Of a stretch of 64,000 bases of DNA, positions 24,570 to 33,353 are shown one piece after another. The DNA is from Nostoc sp. UHCC 0870 (GTDB lineage Bacteria > Cyanobacteriota > Cyanobacteriia > Cyanobacteriales > Nostocaceae): the NCBI RefSeq assembly GCF_022063185.1, contig NZ_CP091913.1:1488001-1552000 (forward strand), read 5' to 3'. The notes below the pieces were generated by a model. It searched no databases. It was not told the origin of the DNA and saw only the letters and a list, made by a program, of their open reading frames with translations. Made by a program: the position numbers and the translations under genes. Position 1 is the first letter of the stretch, and every line of letters starts with the position of its first letter.

Positions 24570-25710
24570 GACATCTCCGAAAACAGTCAAAGCCTTTGTT
24601 TGGCTAGGCTGTAGCCACTAAATGCAATCATCTTAAATTAGCTATTCTGTACGATGAAATAAGACTTTGAGATATTTGCTGTTGATAATTAGGCAAAAAT
24701 ATCTAGTTATATGCGATAATTTTAACCTGATGATATAGCTGATATTTCTAATGGTAATATTAGCCCTCGAATCCGTAACCTTACTAGCCCACAAATCGTC
24801 AAAATTACTTGCTTATATTTGCGGGTATTTAACCTAAATCTCTCTTGGACAACTCGAAAGATTTTGACTGACCGTATTCGATGTTCAACAAAGATTCGTT
24901 TAGATGAAAATATTTTGTTCTGTTCTTTCTGTTCAGTTGTTAGTTCTTGATTTCTTGGTTTCTTAATTGGAGTTGTAATTAAATCTTCTCCAAGATATGC
25001 CTTATCTCCTTTAAATCTTTGTTTGGCATCAAACTCTGAACGATATTCTCGGAACAAAGTTATATCGCTTTTTGGACCAGGTTCACCTGCCACAACATCA
25101 ACGATATCACTAGCATCAGGTAAAATAATCATTTGAGTTTTAAATGTATGATTACTCTTCTTACCTGAAAAATATTTCTTTTGTTCATCATTGTCTCTAG
25201 GTCTTTCTCTGACTTGTTCATAGCTATCTACTATTAATTCATATTCTGTGAGCATTTCTTTTACTACTTCATAGTCAGAAGCGTTTTTTTTTACTTGTTC
25301 AAGCAAACTTGATGGCAGTAATTCTCGCAAGTTAGGCAACCAATAGTTAAACGTATCGTTGGCTGTAGACTCACTTACTTCAAACTGAATACCTAGAAGT
25401 TGAAAGGTTGTCAGATGTCGGAGATACACTAAAGTTAAAATGATTTGTTCAGAAATAGATAATTTTGGTTTCCGACCTCCTCCACCAGCAATAATTCTCA
25501 CTTTCTTAGATTCCAGTAAAGCTTTTTTTTCATGATATAATCTTTCCCCATTTATGATTAATTGTTGTAACTGTTCATATTCCAGACCTATTAACCTTTG
25601 GGTTTGTTTAGGATTCTCTTCAATGTAATTCAGTATATTGCTCATGCTTCTGTGTCAAAATAACGCTTTAATGTTCTTTTATCACAGAATAATACTATTT
25701 TGGAGATGTC
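24570..25710 (-). mobile_element. IS5-type insertion sequence
   Basis: A 1141-bp element has imperfect terminal repeats, gacatctccgaaaa on the left and attttggagatgtc on the right. It is flanked by TA on both sides (24568-24569 and 25711-25712). Removing it and one TA joins ...LQSVV and VDKPEAIAMK in frame, which fixes the boundaries. It holds one intact transposase gene on the minus strand. Confidence 0.88.
24722..25645 (-). CDS. IS5-family (DDE_Tnp_4-type) transposase
   Basis: This 307-residue protein has an N-terminal helix-turn-helix region (LSISEQIILTLVYLRHLTTF). The DDE catalytic core has Asp in LIVDSYEQVRERP, Asp in FKGDKAYLGED and Glu in FVEHRIRSVK. The HARBI1-like layout is that of the IS5 superfamily with DDE_Tnp_4 domains. 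It appears complete and lies wholly inside the 1141-bp element that interrupts the HEAT-STAND gene. Confidence 0.92.
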   Translation of the reverse strand: MSNILNYIEENPKQTQRLIGLEYEQLQQLIINGERLYHEKKALLESKKVRIIAGGGGRKPKLSISEQIILTLVYLRHLTTFQLLGIQFEVSESTANDTFNYWLPNLRELLPSSLLEQVKKNASDYEVVKEMLTEYELIVDSYEQVRERPRDNDEQKKYFSGKKSNHTFKTQMIILPDASDIVDVVAGEPGPKSDITLFREYRSEFDAKQRFKGDKAYLGEDLITTPIKKPRNQELTTEQKEQNKIFSSKRIFVEHRIRSVKIFRVVQERFRLNTRKYKQVILTICGLVRLRIRGLILPLEISAISSG

Positions 25711-25947
25711 TACTACTGATTGCAAATTCTGCAAATCATATTCATTCAGTTTTTCAAAAGCCAGTTTTTTCACTCCGTCATGTCCATCATCCAGGGCGGC
25801 TACTATGCCGTTAATCTGCCATGCTGTTGGTTGGGGCTTGGGCGGTTCTTTTGCACTCACCCAAGGCAAAAACAACAAGAGAGTCAACAGCAGGGTGAGA
25901 AAAAAAAGTAACAAGGGTGAAGTTTGTTTAATTTTGTATAGACACAT
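25711..25947 (-). pseudogene. N-terminal fragment of the HEAT-STAND NTPase gene
   Basis: These 79 codons begin MCLYKIKQTSPLL, continue into a long hydrophobic segment (LLFFLTLLLTLLLFLPWVSA) and then a HEAT-like start (NGIVAALDDGHDGVKKLAFE). The frame runs into the IS5-type element and ends there. After in-silico removal of the element it joins directly to VDKPEAIAMKAAKILKD of the repeat region. The hydrophobic segment looks like a signal peptide or anchor, so the ancestral protein was tied to the membrane. The reconstructed gene would have about 1174 codons. Confidence 0.87.
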
Positions 25948-26393
25948 AGGTAATTCGTAGTTTATGGAGTTATTACTAAATTTTTGCTCTGCACAGCGAT
26001 AATTACCCGCCTTCTGTAGTGAGAAGCGGGTAGGGGGGGTTAGGTTTTTTACTAATTAATACAGAACAGCTACGTTATTTCTTTACCGTTTGATAACTAA
26101 ACCTAGCTAAACACGGAACACTAATGTAAATCCTACAGGAATTTCAAAATATATAGTCAAAGTGAAAATATTTGCTGAATTTTGCGGTTAAAATTGCTTA
26201 ACATACTTTGAAATATTCAAACCGACTTACTTATGTCCAGGAATTACGCAAGTGTCACAATCGATAGTTGGTGCGTGACGCTATAAGTCTCATGACTACC
26301 TTCAAATACAGCGTCACACAACGGCAATAAAGCGGGAGGAAAATCCACACCGCTTTTTGCCTCCCCTACGTAAAAAATATGCCCGTTGCGTAA
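25948..26393. other. Intergenic region between the STAND gene and a MITE
   Basis: No gene is visible. A hairpin (26004-26032, tacccgccttct / agaagcgggta) is present. There is also a stretch resembling dispersed cyanobacterial repeats (gcgtgacgctataagtc, 26271-26288). The ureB and ureC genes expected after ureA are absent here. Confidence 0.5.
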
Positions 26394-26534
26394 GAGGCTG
26401 TTTGAAAAGTTTTGTCAGGTATCCTTTGTCATTCTGAGTGGAGCTTTGCGGAAGGAAGAATCCGCGTTTTCACCGTTATACTGGGATGCTTCCTTCGTCA
26501 GCATGACATAAAAGGGGACTTTTCAAACACCCTC
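26394..26534. mobile_element. MITE with 3-bp duplication, third family
   Basis: A 141-bp element has inverted ends gaggctgtttgaaaagt and acttttcaaacaccctc. It is flanked by taa on both sides (26391-26393 and 26535-26537). The interior (tgtcattctgagtggagctttgcgg ... gcatgacata) is almost identical to the right part of the chimera at 10580-10748. The short duplication fits mobilisation by an IS5-type transposase. Confidence 0.8.
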
Positions 26535-26639
26535 TAAGTCTTAATGTCATTACATTTACTACGAGACGCTGGCGTGTAGCGTTTCGTAAAGAGGGAAACA
26601 ACGCAATTACAAAAGTTTTATGAGCTTTACCAGCTAAGA

Positions 26640-26942
26640 TTAACGAATAGGATTATGCACCGTAACTAATTTTGTCCCATCAGGAAATGTTGCTTCTACC
26701 TGAACTTCATGCACCATTTCAGGTATACCTTCCATCACATCATCTCGTGTTAATAAAGTTGTGCCATAACTCATTAATTCTGCTACAGTGTTTCCATCTC
26801 TTGCACCTTCTAAAATAGCAGCAGAAATATAAGCAACAGCTTCAGGATAATTGAGTTTTAATCCTCTATTTTTACGTCTTTCTGCTACTAAAGCGGCAGT
26901 AAAAATTAATAGTTTATCTTTTTCTTGGGGCGTAAGTTGCAT
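26640..26942 (-). CDS. ureA: Urease subunit gamma
   Basis: UreA is the small structural subunit of urease, which hydrolyses urea to ammonia and carbamate. The 100-residue protein has the full family length and motifs ([14 protein letters not shown] at the start, [21 protein letters not shown], then [18 protein letters not shown] at the end). It follows ureD on the minus strand, but a MITE now lies between them. No ureB or ureC follows, so the remaining subunits must be encoded elsewhere or the cluster has been rearranged. Confidence 0.97.
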   Translation of the reverse strand: MQLTPQEKDKLLIFTAALVAERRKNRGLKLNYPEAVAYISAAILEGARDGNTVAELMSYGTTLLTRDDVMEGIPEMVHEVQVEATFPDGTKLVTVHNPIR

Positions 26943-27056
26943 TTTTATAGCAAGTAAAGCAAGTATCTTTTCACCGAACAGAGTAACTTATTATAACTGT
27001 TAATATCAACACCTTAATTCTATGCTGAACCCCACCCCCAACCCCCTCCCCGCAAG

Positions 27057-27273
27057 CCTACGGTGTACACACAAGTGCTACCCACATACATTTCAGAACC
27101 TTGAGAAAATTCTCAACTGTCATGTTGAATGTAGCGATAGCGAAATGAAACATCTAGAGACTACGATGCAAGTCCGAGATTCTTCCTTCCGCTCCGCTCC
27201 ACTCAGAATGACATTTAAGGGCTATAAAGCAAGTGTTGACTGGGATTTTAAGACTTGTGTGTACACTGTAGCC
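27057..27273. mobile_element. MITE between ureD and ureA
   Basis: An inverted copy of the 18577-18794 element, about 217 bp, is flanked by a perfect 7-bp duplication ccgcaag (27050-27056 and 27274-27280). Its ends are cctacggtgtacacacaagt and acttgtgtgtacactgtagcc. A 91-codon frame across it is an artefact of the repeat. Confidence 0.88.
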
Positions 27274-27319
27274 CCGCAAGCAAGGAGGGGGCTATGATAT
27301 ACTTCATGTGATTAGCAAA

Positions 27320-27413
27320 CCCTACGTAAAGCCTGGGCATAGCTGCGCTTAGAGCGTAGCGGGGCGGAGCATCGTTACGAATTACGAATTACGAATTACG
27401 AATTACGAATTAC
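27320..27413. repeat. Composite dispersed repeat with attacga units
   Basis: A gtaaagcctgggcatagctgcgcttagagcg block is followed by about six attacga heptamers and runs up to the ureD stop. It is the same module pair as at 5569-5656. Confidence 0.8.
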
Positions 27414-28273
27414 ACTTGCCATACTCTTGGTATGCAGCCACCGCGATCGCTAAAATCAATTCTTAGCATTTGCCACACAGCCGTAAACCATCTTCTCACC
27501 TCAGATGTGGAAGCACCACGATATCGGCACAAAAACCCATTTTCTAGGCGGGTAACGCCCATAAGGGTTGACTGTTGACTGTTGACTGTTGACTGGTAAG
27601 TAAATACGGAACGTGCTTTGTCAATGGTTTCTGCTGCAACTTGACTACCTAAGTAAATGAAACTAGCAGCTATTGGTTGTCCTGATAAGCCGTGGGGACT
27701 ATGAAACACCTCTTCGCTACCTGGTAGGTATTGGCGATCAATCCACAAGGGAACGCCTTGTTGCCAAATTTCAGTATGCGATCGCCATTCGCCTTGCAAA
27801 AATTTCTCTCCTCTAGCACTGCGTCCAAATCGGGTAATTTCCCAGCCCAAGAAACTAGCACCGATCGCTAATTCTACCCGTAAATCTTGGCGATAAATTG
27901 CCCCGTTAAATAAAATTGTTTCTTGCGGTAGCCATTCTAAACAAGCACCCGCATCTACTTGTATATTTATAGTTTGTTTAGCTTCCAAGCCATTGCTGCG
28001 ATATATCTTCCCGGCGGCGGCTGTAGTGATTAAAGCTTGGGTATGCGGTTGGAGGTGAATATTAGTAGATAAGCGATCGCCTCCCACGACTCCCCCAGCT
28101 GTATGTAAAATGACGCTATGACAGACTTTTTCCCCTTCTGGGTAAAACGGACGTTGCACCTTTAGCGGTGCTTGCTGGTGATTATAAATTAACTCAGTTG
28201 CACCCAGGCGATCGGCATACACTAAGTTAAGTTTGCCATGCCAGCCTTTTTCATGATTTAAATTAGCAGGCAT
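27410..28273 (-). CDS. ureD: Urease accessory protein UreD
   Basis: UreD is the scaffold that recruits UreF and UreG to apo-urease for nickel insertion. The 287-residue protein has family segments HSVILHTAGGVVGGDRL, ALITTAAAGKIYRS, LEWLPQETILFNGA and GRSARGEKF. Near residues 226-236 the sequence QSTVNSQQST is encoded by four copies of the heptamer ttgactg, an STRR within the gene; the frame is kept. It is the first gene of a ureD-ureA pair now separated by a MITE. Confidence 0.95.
   Translation of the reverse strand: MPANLNHEKGWHGKLNLVYADRLGATELIYNHQQAPLKVQRPFYPEGEKVCHSVILHTAGGVVGGDRLSTNIHLQPHTQALITTAAAGKIYRSNGLEAKQTINIQVDAGACLEWLPQETILFNGAIYRQDLRVELAIGASFLGWEITRFGRSARGEKFLQGEWRSHTEIWQQGVPLWIDRQYLPGSEEVFHSPHGLSGQPIAASFIYLGSQVAAETIDKARSVFTYQSTVNSQQSTLMGVTRLENGFLCRYRGASTSEVRRWFTAVWQMLRIDFSDRGGCIPRVWQV
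27568..27595. repeat. STRR heptamer inside ureD
   Basis: Four exact copies of ttgactg (cagtcaa on the coding strand) lie in the ureD reading frame and encode a Ser/Gln/Asn/Thr-rich insert. This heptamer is a known STRR unit of heterocystous cyanobacteria. Confidence 0.9.
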
Positions 28274-28306
28274 TAATATAAAGTAAGAGAATTTGGCCAG
28301 GAAAAA

Positions 28307-28861
28307 ATGACTACACTAGTCAATTCCATCACCTTAGAAGCATTCCTGCAACTCCCTGAAACCAAACCCGCTTCTGAATATATCGACGGAAAAATTACTC
28401 AAAAACCTATGCCCCAAGGAGAACATAGCCGCCTTCAAGGTAAACTCGTGTCCACTATCAATGGAGTGGCTGAACCTCAAAAAACTGCCCTAGCTTTCCC
28501 CGAACTACGGTGTATTTTTGGTGGTGTTACGATCGTTCCTGACATTGCCGTATTTCGCTGGGAACGCATTCCCCGTGAACCATCAGGTAGAATTGCCAAC
28601 AGATTTGAAACTTATCCTGACTGGGTAATAGAAATCCTATCCCCAGATCAAACCCAAGCTAAAGTTCTGCGTAAACTGCTGCACTGTTCTCAAAATGGCA
28701 CAGAACTAGGATGGTTAATTTTTCCAGAGGACGCTAGTATTTTAACCATCTTGCCAAATCAACGGGTGGAAATGCTTACAGGTACAGACACACTACCAAT
28801 TCTTAGCAATATTGACCTCTCCCTAACAGTTGAGCAAGTTTTTAGCTGGTTAAATCTCTAA
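28307..28861 (+). CDS. Uma2-family (DUF820) putative endonuclease
   Basis: This 184-residue protein is of the Uma2 family, which has a PD-(D/E)XK nuclease-like fold and is greatly expanded in cyanobacteria. The expected segments are present: EYIDGKITQKPMPQGEHS near the start, then VPDIAVFRWERIP and DWVIEILSPDQTQ, which carry the Asp, Glu and neighbouring residues of the active site. Biological function is unknown; many copies lie near mobile DNA. It is divergent from ureD, with start sites only 34 bp apart. Confidence 0.88.
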   Translation: MTTLVNSITLEAFLQLPETKPASEYIDGKITQKPMPQGEHSRLQGKLVSTINGVAEPQKTALAFPELRCIFGGVTIVPDIAVFRWERIPREPSGRIANRFETYPDWVIEILSPDQTQAKVLRKLLHCSQNGTELGWLIFPEDASILTILPNQRVEMLTGTDTLPILSNIDLSLTVEQVFSWLNL

Positions 28862-28910
28862 AGAGGCGTAGGCGGGAGCAAAGGAGAATAACTAATGACT
28901 AATAACTCAC

Positions 28911-28939
28911 AAAAAACATGGGATGCAAAGTAGCATCCC
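28911..28939 (-). terminator. Terminator of the pst operon
   Basis: On the minus strand a gggatgc/gcatccc hairpin is followed by a T-run (plus-strand aaaaaa at 28911-28916). It lies 30 bp beyond the pstB stop. Confidence 0.8.
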
Positions 28940-28968
28940 CCCATCTTTTGCCAGATTATTGACGATAT

Positions 28969-29775
28969 TTAACCAAATCTACCACTAACGTAATCTCTGG
29001 TAGCTTCTTGTTGGGGATTATTGAAAATTGATTCTGTGGCATCATACTCTACTAAATAGCCGCTACGACTGCCTCCATCTGTAGCTCGGACGTTGAAAAA
29101 GGCTGTCATGTCAGAAACACGGGCAGCTTGTTGCATATTGTGGGTAACGATAACAATAGTGTATTGCTCTTTCAGTTCGTGAATTAGTTCTTCTACACGT
29201 AGGGTAGATACGGGGTCTAAGGCTGAACAGGGTTCATCCATGAGGATAATTTCTGGTTGAACAGCGATCGCCCGCGCAATACATAAACGTTGTTGTTGTC
29301 CACCAGATAAAGATGTACCACTTTGGCGCAATTTATCTTTGACTTCATCCCACAACGCAGCTTGTCGCAAACTCTTTTCGACTAATTCATCAAAATTACC
29401 TTTGTAGCCGTTGATTTTAGCACCAAAAGTAATATTGTCATAAATCGTCTTAGGAAATGGGTTTGGTCTTTGAAAAACCATGCCAATTCTCCGGCGGACT
29501 ACTACCGGATCAATTTCGGGTGCATACAAGTTTTTATCGTAAAAATAAATTTTCCCCTCTGCCCGGAATGATTCGATTAAGTCGTTGAGACGGTTATAGC
29601 ATCGCAGCAATGTACTTTTACCACAGCCGGAGGGGCCAATAAAGGCTGTCACCTTATTTTTGGGTATGTCCATCCAAATATTCTGTAAAGCTAAAAACTT
29701 GCCGTAGTAAACATTCAAGTTTTCTGCCCGTAAAACAGTTTGGGTGTCATTCACTGTACTAGTTTGAGTAGCCAT
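28969..29775 (-). CDS. pstB: Phosphate ABC transporter ATP-binding protein
   Basis: PstB is the ATPase that powers high-affinity phosphate uptake through PstA and PstC. The 268-residue protein has Walker [10 protein letters not shown], the Q-loop region [14 protein letters not shown], signature LSGGQQQRL and Walker [13 protein letters not shown]. The PstB-specific C-terminus ([20 protein letters not shown]) is present. It is the last gene of pstS-pstC-pstA-pstB and is followed by a terminator. Confidence 0.98.
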   Translation of the reverse strand: MATQTSTVNDTQTVLRAENLNVYYGKFLALQNIWMDIPKNKVTAFIGPSGCGKSTLLRCYNRLNDLIESFRAEGKIYFYDKNLYAPEIDPVVVRRRIGMVFQRPNPFPKTIYDNITFGAKINGYKGNFDELVEKSLRQAALWDEVKDKLRQSGTSLSGGQQQRLCIARAIAVQPEIILMDEPCSALDPVSTLRVEELIHELKEQYTIVIVTHNMQQAARVSDMTAFFNVRATDGGSRSGYLVEYDATESIFNNPQQEATRDYVSGRFG

Positions 29776-29865
29776 AATTTAGTGTAGTGTAGATTTTTGC
29801 CATCAAGAACTGTAATGGAGATACAGTTGCGCTAAGATTTTTGGTTAGTTTCCCAGAGAGAAATG

Positions 29866-30771
29866 CTAGAACTTCTTCTGCCGACTGAAGTAACGAGCTG
29901 TAATACTAAATAACAGCACAATTGACAATAAAACTAAGGCTGCGGCCCAAGCCAAAGACTGGGAAGCCTTATAAGGAATAATCGAGAAAAAGTAAATCAA
30001 TACTGGCAGAGTGGCCACAGGTTCCCAAACATTCCCAGCCCAGAAATTATTGTTAAAGGCAGTGAACAGCAAGGGAGCGGCTTCCCCAGATGCACGAGCA
30101 ACAGATAAGACAACACCCGTCACAATTGAAGTCAAAGCTGCTGGTAGCACAATCTGGACAACAGTTTCAAATCTTGTCGCACCAATACCCGTTGATGCCA
30201 ACCGCAAATCATTAGGTACTAGCAACAAAGCTTCTTCTGTAGACCGAATAATAATAGGTAGCATTAACACACCCAAGGCTACCCCACCAGAAAAAGCCGA
30301 AAATGACCCTAAAGGCCTAACCACAATGGAATAGGCAAATAAGCCACAGAGAATAGCCGGTACTCCAGTGAGTACGTTGCAGGAAAATTTAACTAAGTAA
30401 GCCAACTTAGTTCCCCGACCAAACTCAGCTAGATAAATAGCAGCAATGACACCAAAGGGAACTGAAATTAGTGTACCAACTCCTAGAGTCATTAAAGTCC
30501 CCACAATGGCATGACCAAAACCCCCCTCAGACAAACCAGGAGGTGGGGGGAGCTTAGTAAAAATATCTGGAAATATGAGAGAATCAACACCCTTTTGAAA
30601 CACGCTCACCAGAACCCATACCAGAGGGACAATTACTATTGCGGCGAAGACCATAGTTAAAATCGTCAACACCTGCTCAGTAATGCGGCGATGGGGAGCC
30701 ATAGCCTTAGCACTGATATCGAAATCATTGCCTTCATAGGCAAAGGAAGGCTGATTACCCGAAGTATCCAT
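29866..30771 (-). CDS. pstA: Phosphate ABC transporter permease PstA
   Basis: This 301-residue inner-membrane permease has six predicted helices. The conserved cytoplasmic loop reads EALLLVPNDLRLASTGIGAT, the EAA-type contact with the ATPase. With PstC it forms the channel for phosphate. It lies between pstC and pstB with short gaps, consistent with one transcript. Confidence 0.97.
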   Translation of the reverse strand: MDTSGNQPSFAYEGNDFDISAKAMAPHRRITEQVLTILTMVFAAIVIVPLVWVLVSVFQKGVDSLIFPDIFTKLPPPPGLSEGGFGHAIVGTLMTLGVGTLISVPFGVIAAIYLAEFGRGTKLAYLVKFSCNVLTGVPAILCGLFAYSIVVRPLGSFSAFSGGVALGVLMLPIIIRSTEEALLLVPNDLRLASTGIGATRFETVVQIVLPAALTSIVTGVVLSVARASGEAAPLLFTAFNNNFWAGNVWEPVATLPVLIYFFSIIPYKASQSLAWAAALVLLSIVLLFSITARYFSRQKKF

Positions 30772-30838
30772 AATTGATCTTTTGTAAACTTAATCTTGCA
30801 TCCACTCTGATTAAAAGCTGAAGAAAACACCTGCAACT

Positions 30839-31822
30839 TCACTCAATATTCTGGAATCGACGAATAATCACCTCAGCTAAAATGTTTACCACCAGGGACA
30901 AGATCATTAGCACTAAACCCGCGTACATCAAAGCGGCAACTTGGGTGCGTCCGGCTTCTCCGAACTGGGAGGCAATTAAACCTGTGATAGTCGATCCAGG
31001 CTGAAGCCACGATATATTAATACGGTTGGCATTACCAACTAGCATGGCGGCGACCATTGTTTCTCCCATCGCCCGTCCCATAGCCAACATGATGGAGCTG
31101 ACAATACCAGACAAGCCAGCAGGAATCATGACTCTCAGAATCGTTTCCCAACGGGTTGCTCCCAAGGCTAAAGAACCGTTGCGGAGGTCTTTAGGTAGAA
31201 CTTCTAAAGTGCCACGGGTAATAGAGATAATAATAGGCACAATCATAATTGACAGTACCAAGCCAACGAGCAGCAGGCTATTGCCTAAGCCGCCACTACC
31301 ACTAAAAATGGGAATCCAGCCCAAGTAGGTATTGAGAAAGCCAAAAATCGGCCGAATAAAGGGAATGAGAACGAAAATACCCCAAATCCCTAACACCACG
31401 CTGGGAATAGCGACGATTAACTCAATGGCAAAGGCGATGGGAGTTGTCACCCACTTCGGCGCAAATCCTTCTGTTAAAAAGATCGCTACTCCGATGCCCA
31501 AGGGGACTGCAATTACTAGGGCAATAAAGGCGGTGACTAAAGTTCCATATATCTGAGGCAGTACCCCATAGACGTTGGTGACAGGATTCCAGGTTGTACC
31601 GAATACAAAACCAAAACCAAATTCTTGAATGGCTGGTATAGCTTCTAGAGCTGTCTGTACGATTATCCAGAGTAAGACTGCTCCGGCACTTATGGCTAGT
31701 AGCAGGGTTAGCCCCCAAAAACCGACATCGAGAACCCTAGCCCTACTGTTTTCTTTTTCAAGGCTATGCCCGGTTAATCGAGTAGATTGGTCAGCCGATG
31801 TCATGACGTTTTTTTGCTCCAT
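30839..31822 (-). CDS. pstC: Phosphate ABC transporter permease PstC
   Basis: This 327-residue inner-membrane permease has six helices. The coupling loop carries LEVLPKDLRNGSLALGAT. The segment GRAMGETMVAAMLVGN is a hallmark of PstC. Around 35 extra residues before the first helix (MTSADQSTRLTGHSL) are cytoplasmic. It is the second gene of the pst operon. Confidence 0.97.
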   Translation of the reverse strand: MEQKNVMTSADQSTRLTGHSLEKENSRARVLDVGFWGLTLLLAISAGAVLLWIIVQTALEAIPAIQEFGFGFVFGTTWNPVTNVYGVLPQIYGTLVTAFIALVIAVPLGIGVAIFLTEGFAPKWVTTPIAFAIELIVAIPSVVLGIWGIFVLIPFIRPIFGFLNTYLGWIPIFSGSGGLGNSLLLVGLVLSIMIVPIIISITRGTLEVLPKDLRNGSLALGATRWETILRVMIPAGLSGIVSSIMLAMGRAMGETMVAAMLVGNANRINISWLQPGSTITGLIASQFGEAGRTQVAALMYAGLVLMILSLVVNILAEVIIRRFQNIE

Positions 31823-31920
31823 AAAAGGTTTTTCTTACATGGTAGTTTCCCAACTCAGGTATCCTGGATCAATTTTGGGAGTGTCTTTGATCATCAAACA
31901 CTCCCAAGCATCTCCGCTCC

Positions 31921-33030
31921 TTACTTGGCGTTCACGGTGTCAAATTCCTTTTTAATCCGCTCTACTAGAGGTTCAGGAATCGGGACATAAAGAAGTTCCT
32001 CTGATAACTTCCTGCCTTCTGGACCTAAAGACCATTCAAACACTTTACGCATCGCTTGCCATTTGGCATCGTCTTCATACTGCCGATAAATCATTACCCA
32101 AGCTAGACCGACTATGGGGTAAGAATCCTTACCTGCTGGGTCGGGGACTAAGAGGGCGAAATTATCGGGTACTGGCTCATCTAATAGAGCTTTACCTGCT
32201 GCTTCCGGGGATGGGGCGATAAAAGTTCCCGCTTTGTTTTGAATTAAAGCTGAGTCAATTTTGTTTAGGGCAGCATAGGCATAGGATAAATAACCAATAG
32301 CTCCGGGATTTTGCTGAATGGTAGCGGCTACACCTTCGTTACCTTGACCGCCAACCCCCACAGGCCACTGTACTGAAGTTCCTGCGCCAGAAGTCCAGTC
32401 TGGGCAAACAGTTTTAATATGATTGGTGAATACAAAGGTAGTACCACTACCATCAGATCGGTGAGCAAAGGTGATGGGTAAGTCAGGAATCTTTAAACCA
32501 GGATTATCAGCTGCGATCGCAGGATCAGTCCATTTATTAATTTTACCCGTAACAATGCCACAGTAGGTTGTGCGAGACAGTCTGAGTTCTTGATCTTTTA
32601 CTCCTGGCAAGTTGTAGGAGAAAGATAAAAAGCCTCCAGTCATAGGAATTTGGATCGGATCGTAATTGTGCTTCGCTTTAAAAGATTTGAGCCGATCCGC
32701 CGAATCAGTAATGGGTGCTTCACTAGCCCCGAAGTCTACCGTCTTATTAATGTACTGCTCCAAACCTGCCCCACTACCAATAGACTGATAGCTTACCTGA
32801 ATATTGGGGTTGACTTGGCGATTATAGGCATCAAACCACCGTTGAAAAAGAGGTGCAGGGAAGGTTGCTCCAGCTCCACTAATGGTTACTTTTTCACCAG
32901 TAGCGACTACATTTTGTCCACCACCGTTACCAGTGGTAGTGGTAGGCTCTGAGCTAGGCGCACAGGCTGTTGCTACCAACATCATGGGTAGAGAGGCAAC
33001 TGCTAAAAGGACTTTGCGATTGAGAATCAT
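31921..33030 (-). CDS. pstS: Phosphate-binding protein PstS
   Basis: PstS captures phosphate in the periplasm and delivers it to PstC-PstA. The 369-residue protein begins with a lipoprotein-like signal (VASLPMMLVATAC, Cys about residue 23) and a Ser/Thr-rich linker. Phosphate-pocket motifs follow: GAGATFPAPLFQRWF, VDFGASEAP and HRSDGSGTTFVF. It is the first gene of the pst operon. A Pho box lies about 300 bp upstream, with a pstS remnant between. Confidence 0.97.
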   Translation of the reverse strand: MILNRKVLLAVASLPMMLVATACAPSSEPTTTTGNGGGQNVVATGEKVTISGAGATFPAPLFQRWFDAYNRQVNPNIQVSYQSIGSGAGLEQYINKTVDFGASEAPITDSADRLKSFKAKHNYDPIQIPMTGGFLSFSYNLPGVKDQELRLSRTTYCGIVTGKINKWTDPAIAADNPGLKIPDLPITFAHRSDGSGTTFVFTNHIKTVCPDWTSGAGTSVQWPVGVGGQGNEGVAATIQQNPGAIGYLSYAYAALNKIDSALIQNKAGTFIAPSPEAAGKALLDEPVPDNFALLVPDPAGKDSYPIVGLAWVMIYRQYEDDAKWQAMRKVFEWSLGPEGRKLSEELLYVPIPEPLVERIKKEFDTVNAK

Positions 33031-33075
33031 GAAAAATTATGTTCACTTTGCGAAACGACTGACTACGGATTCAGA

Positions 33076-33213
33076 TCAAAAAGACCTTACTTCATCGGTA
33101 ATGGCAACATCACTGGCACCAAAGTCTACAGTTGTAGCAGTACCATCGGAAATGTTTCGGTTTGCTGTCCACCACAAGCCACTAGTCTCGATGTCATATC
33201 TAACACCGATGCT
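33076..33213 (-). pseudogene. Remnant of a second pstS gene
   Basis: About 45 codons in one frame read SIGVRYDIETSGLWWTANRN and then GTATTVDFGASDVAITDE, followed by a TGA. The VDFGASD-x-x-x-TDE segment is a phosphate-loop hallmark of PstS-type proteins. There is no start and no C-terminal part. It lies between the intact pstS and the Pho box, so it probably represents a tandem pstS lost by deletion. Confidence 0.7.
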
Positions 33214-33334
33214 TTAGCTGCTAGGCGACTCTTTTTCATTAAATAATTAGGTAGCCGTGATAGCATTGCTGTCAATTGTTCGTGAATTTATTCACGTGGG
33301 CTACACTAAAAATACCCCTAACATAGAGGGTCAA

Positions 33335-33353
33335 AGGTTAACATAAGGTTAAT
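33335..33353 (-). promoter_or_regulatory. Pho box (PhoB/SphR-type direct repeats)
   Basis: On the minus strand two 8-mers, attaacct and gttaacct, are spaced by three bases, giving the 11-bp period of cyanobacterial Pho boxes. They lie upstream of the pstS remnant and pstS. This predicts induction by phosphate starvation; binding is inferred. Confidence 0.75.

Noticed and set aside
26004..26032. Hairpin as terminator of the urease genes
   Set aside because: The minus-strand side lacks a T-run and the site lies more than 600 bp from the ureA stop.
27022..27297. 91-codon plus-strand frame between ureA and ureD
   Set aside because: It is MITE sequence with a perfect target duplication, not a gene.
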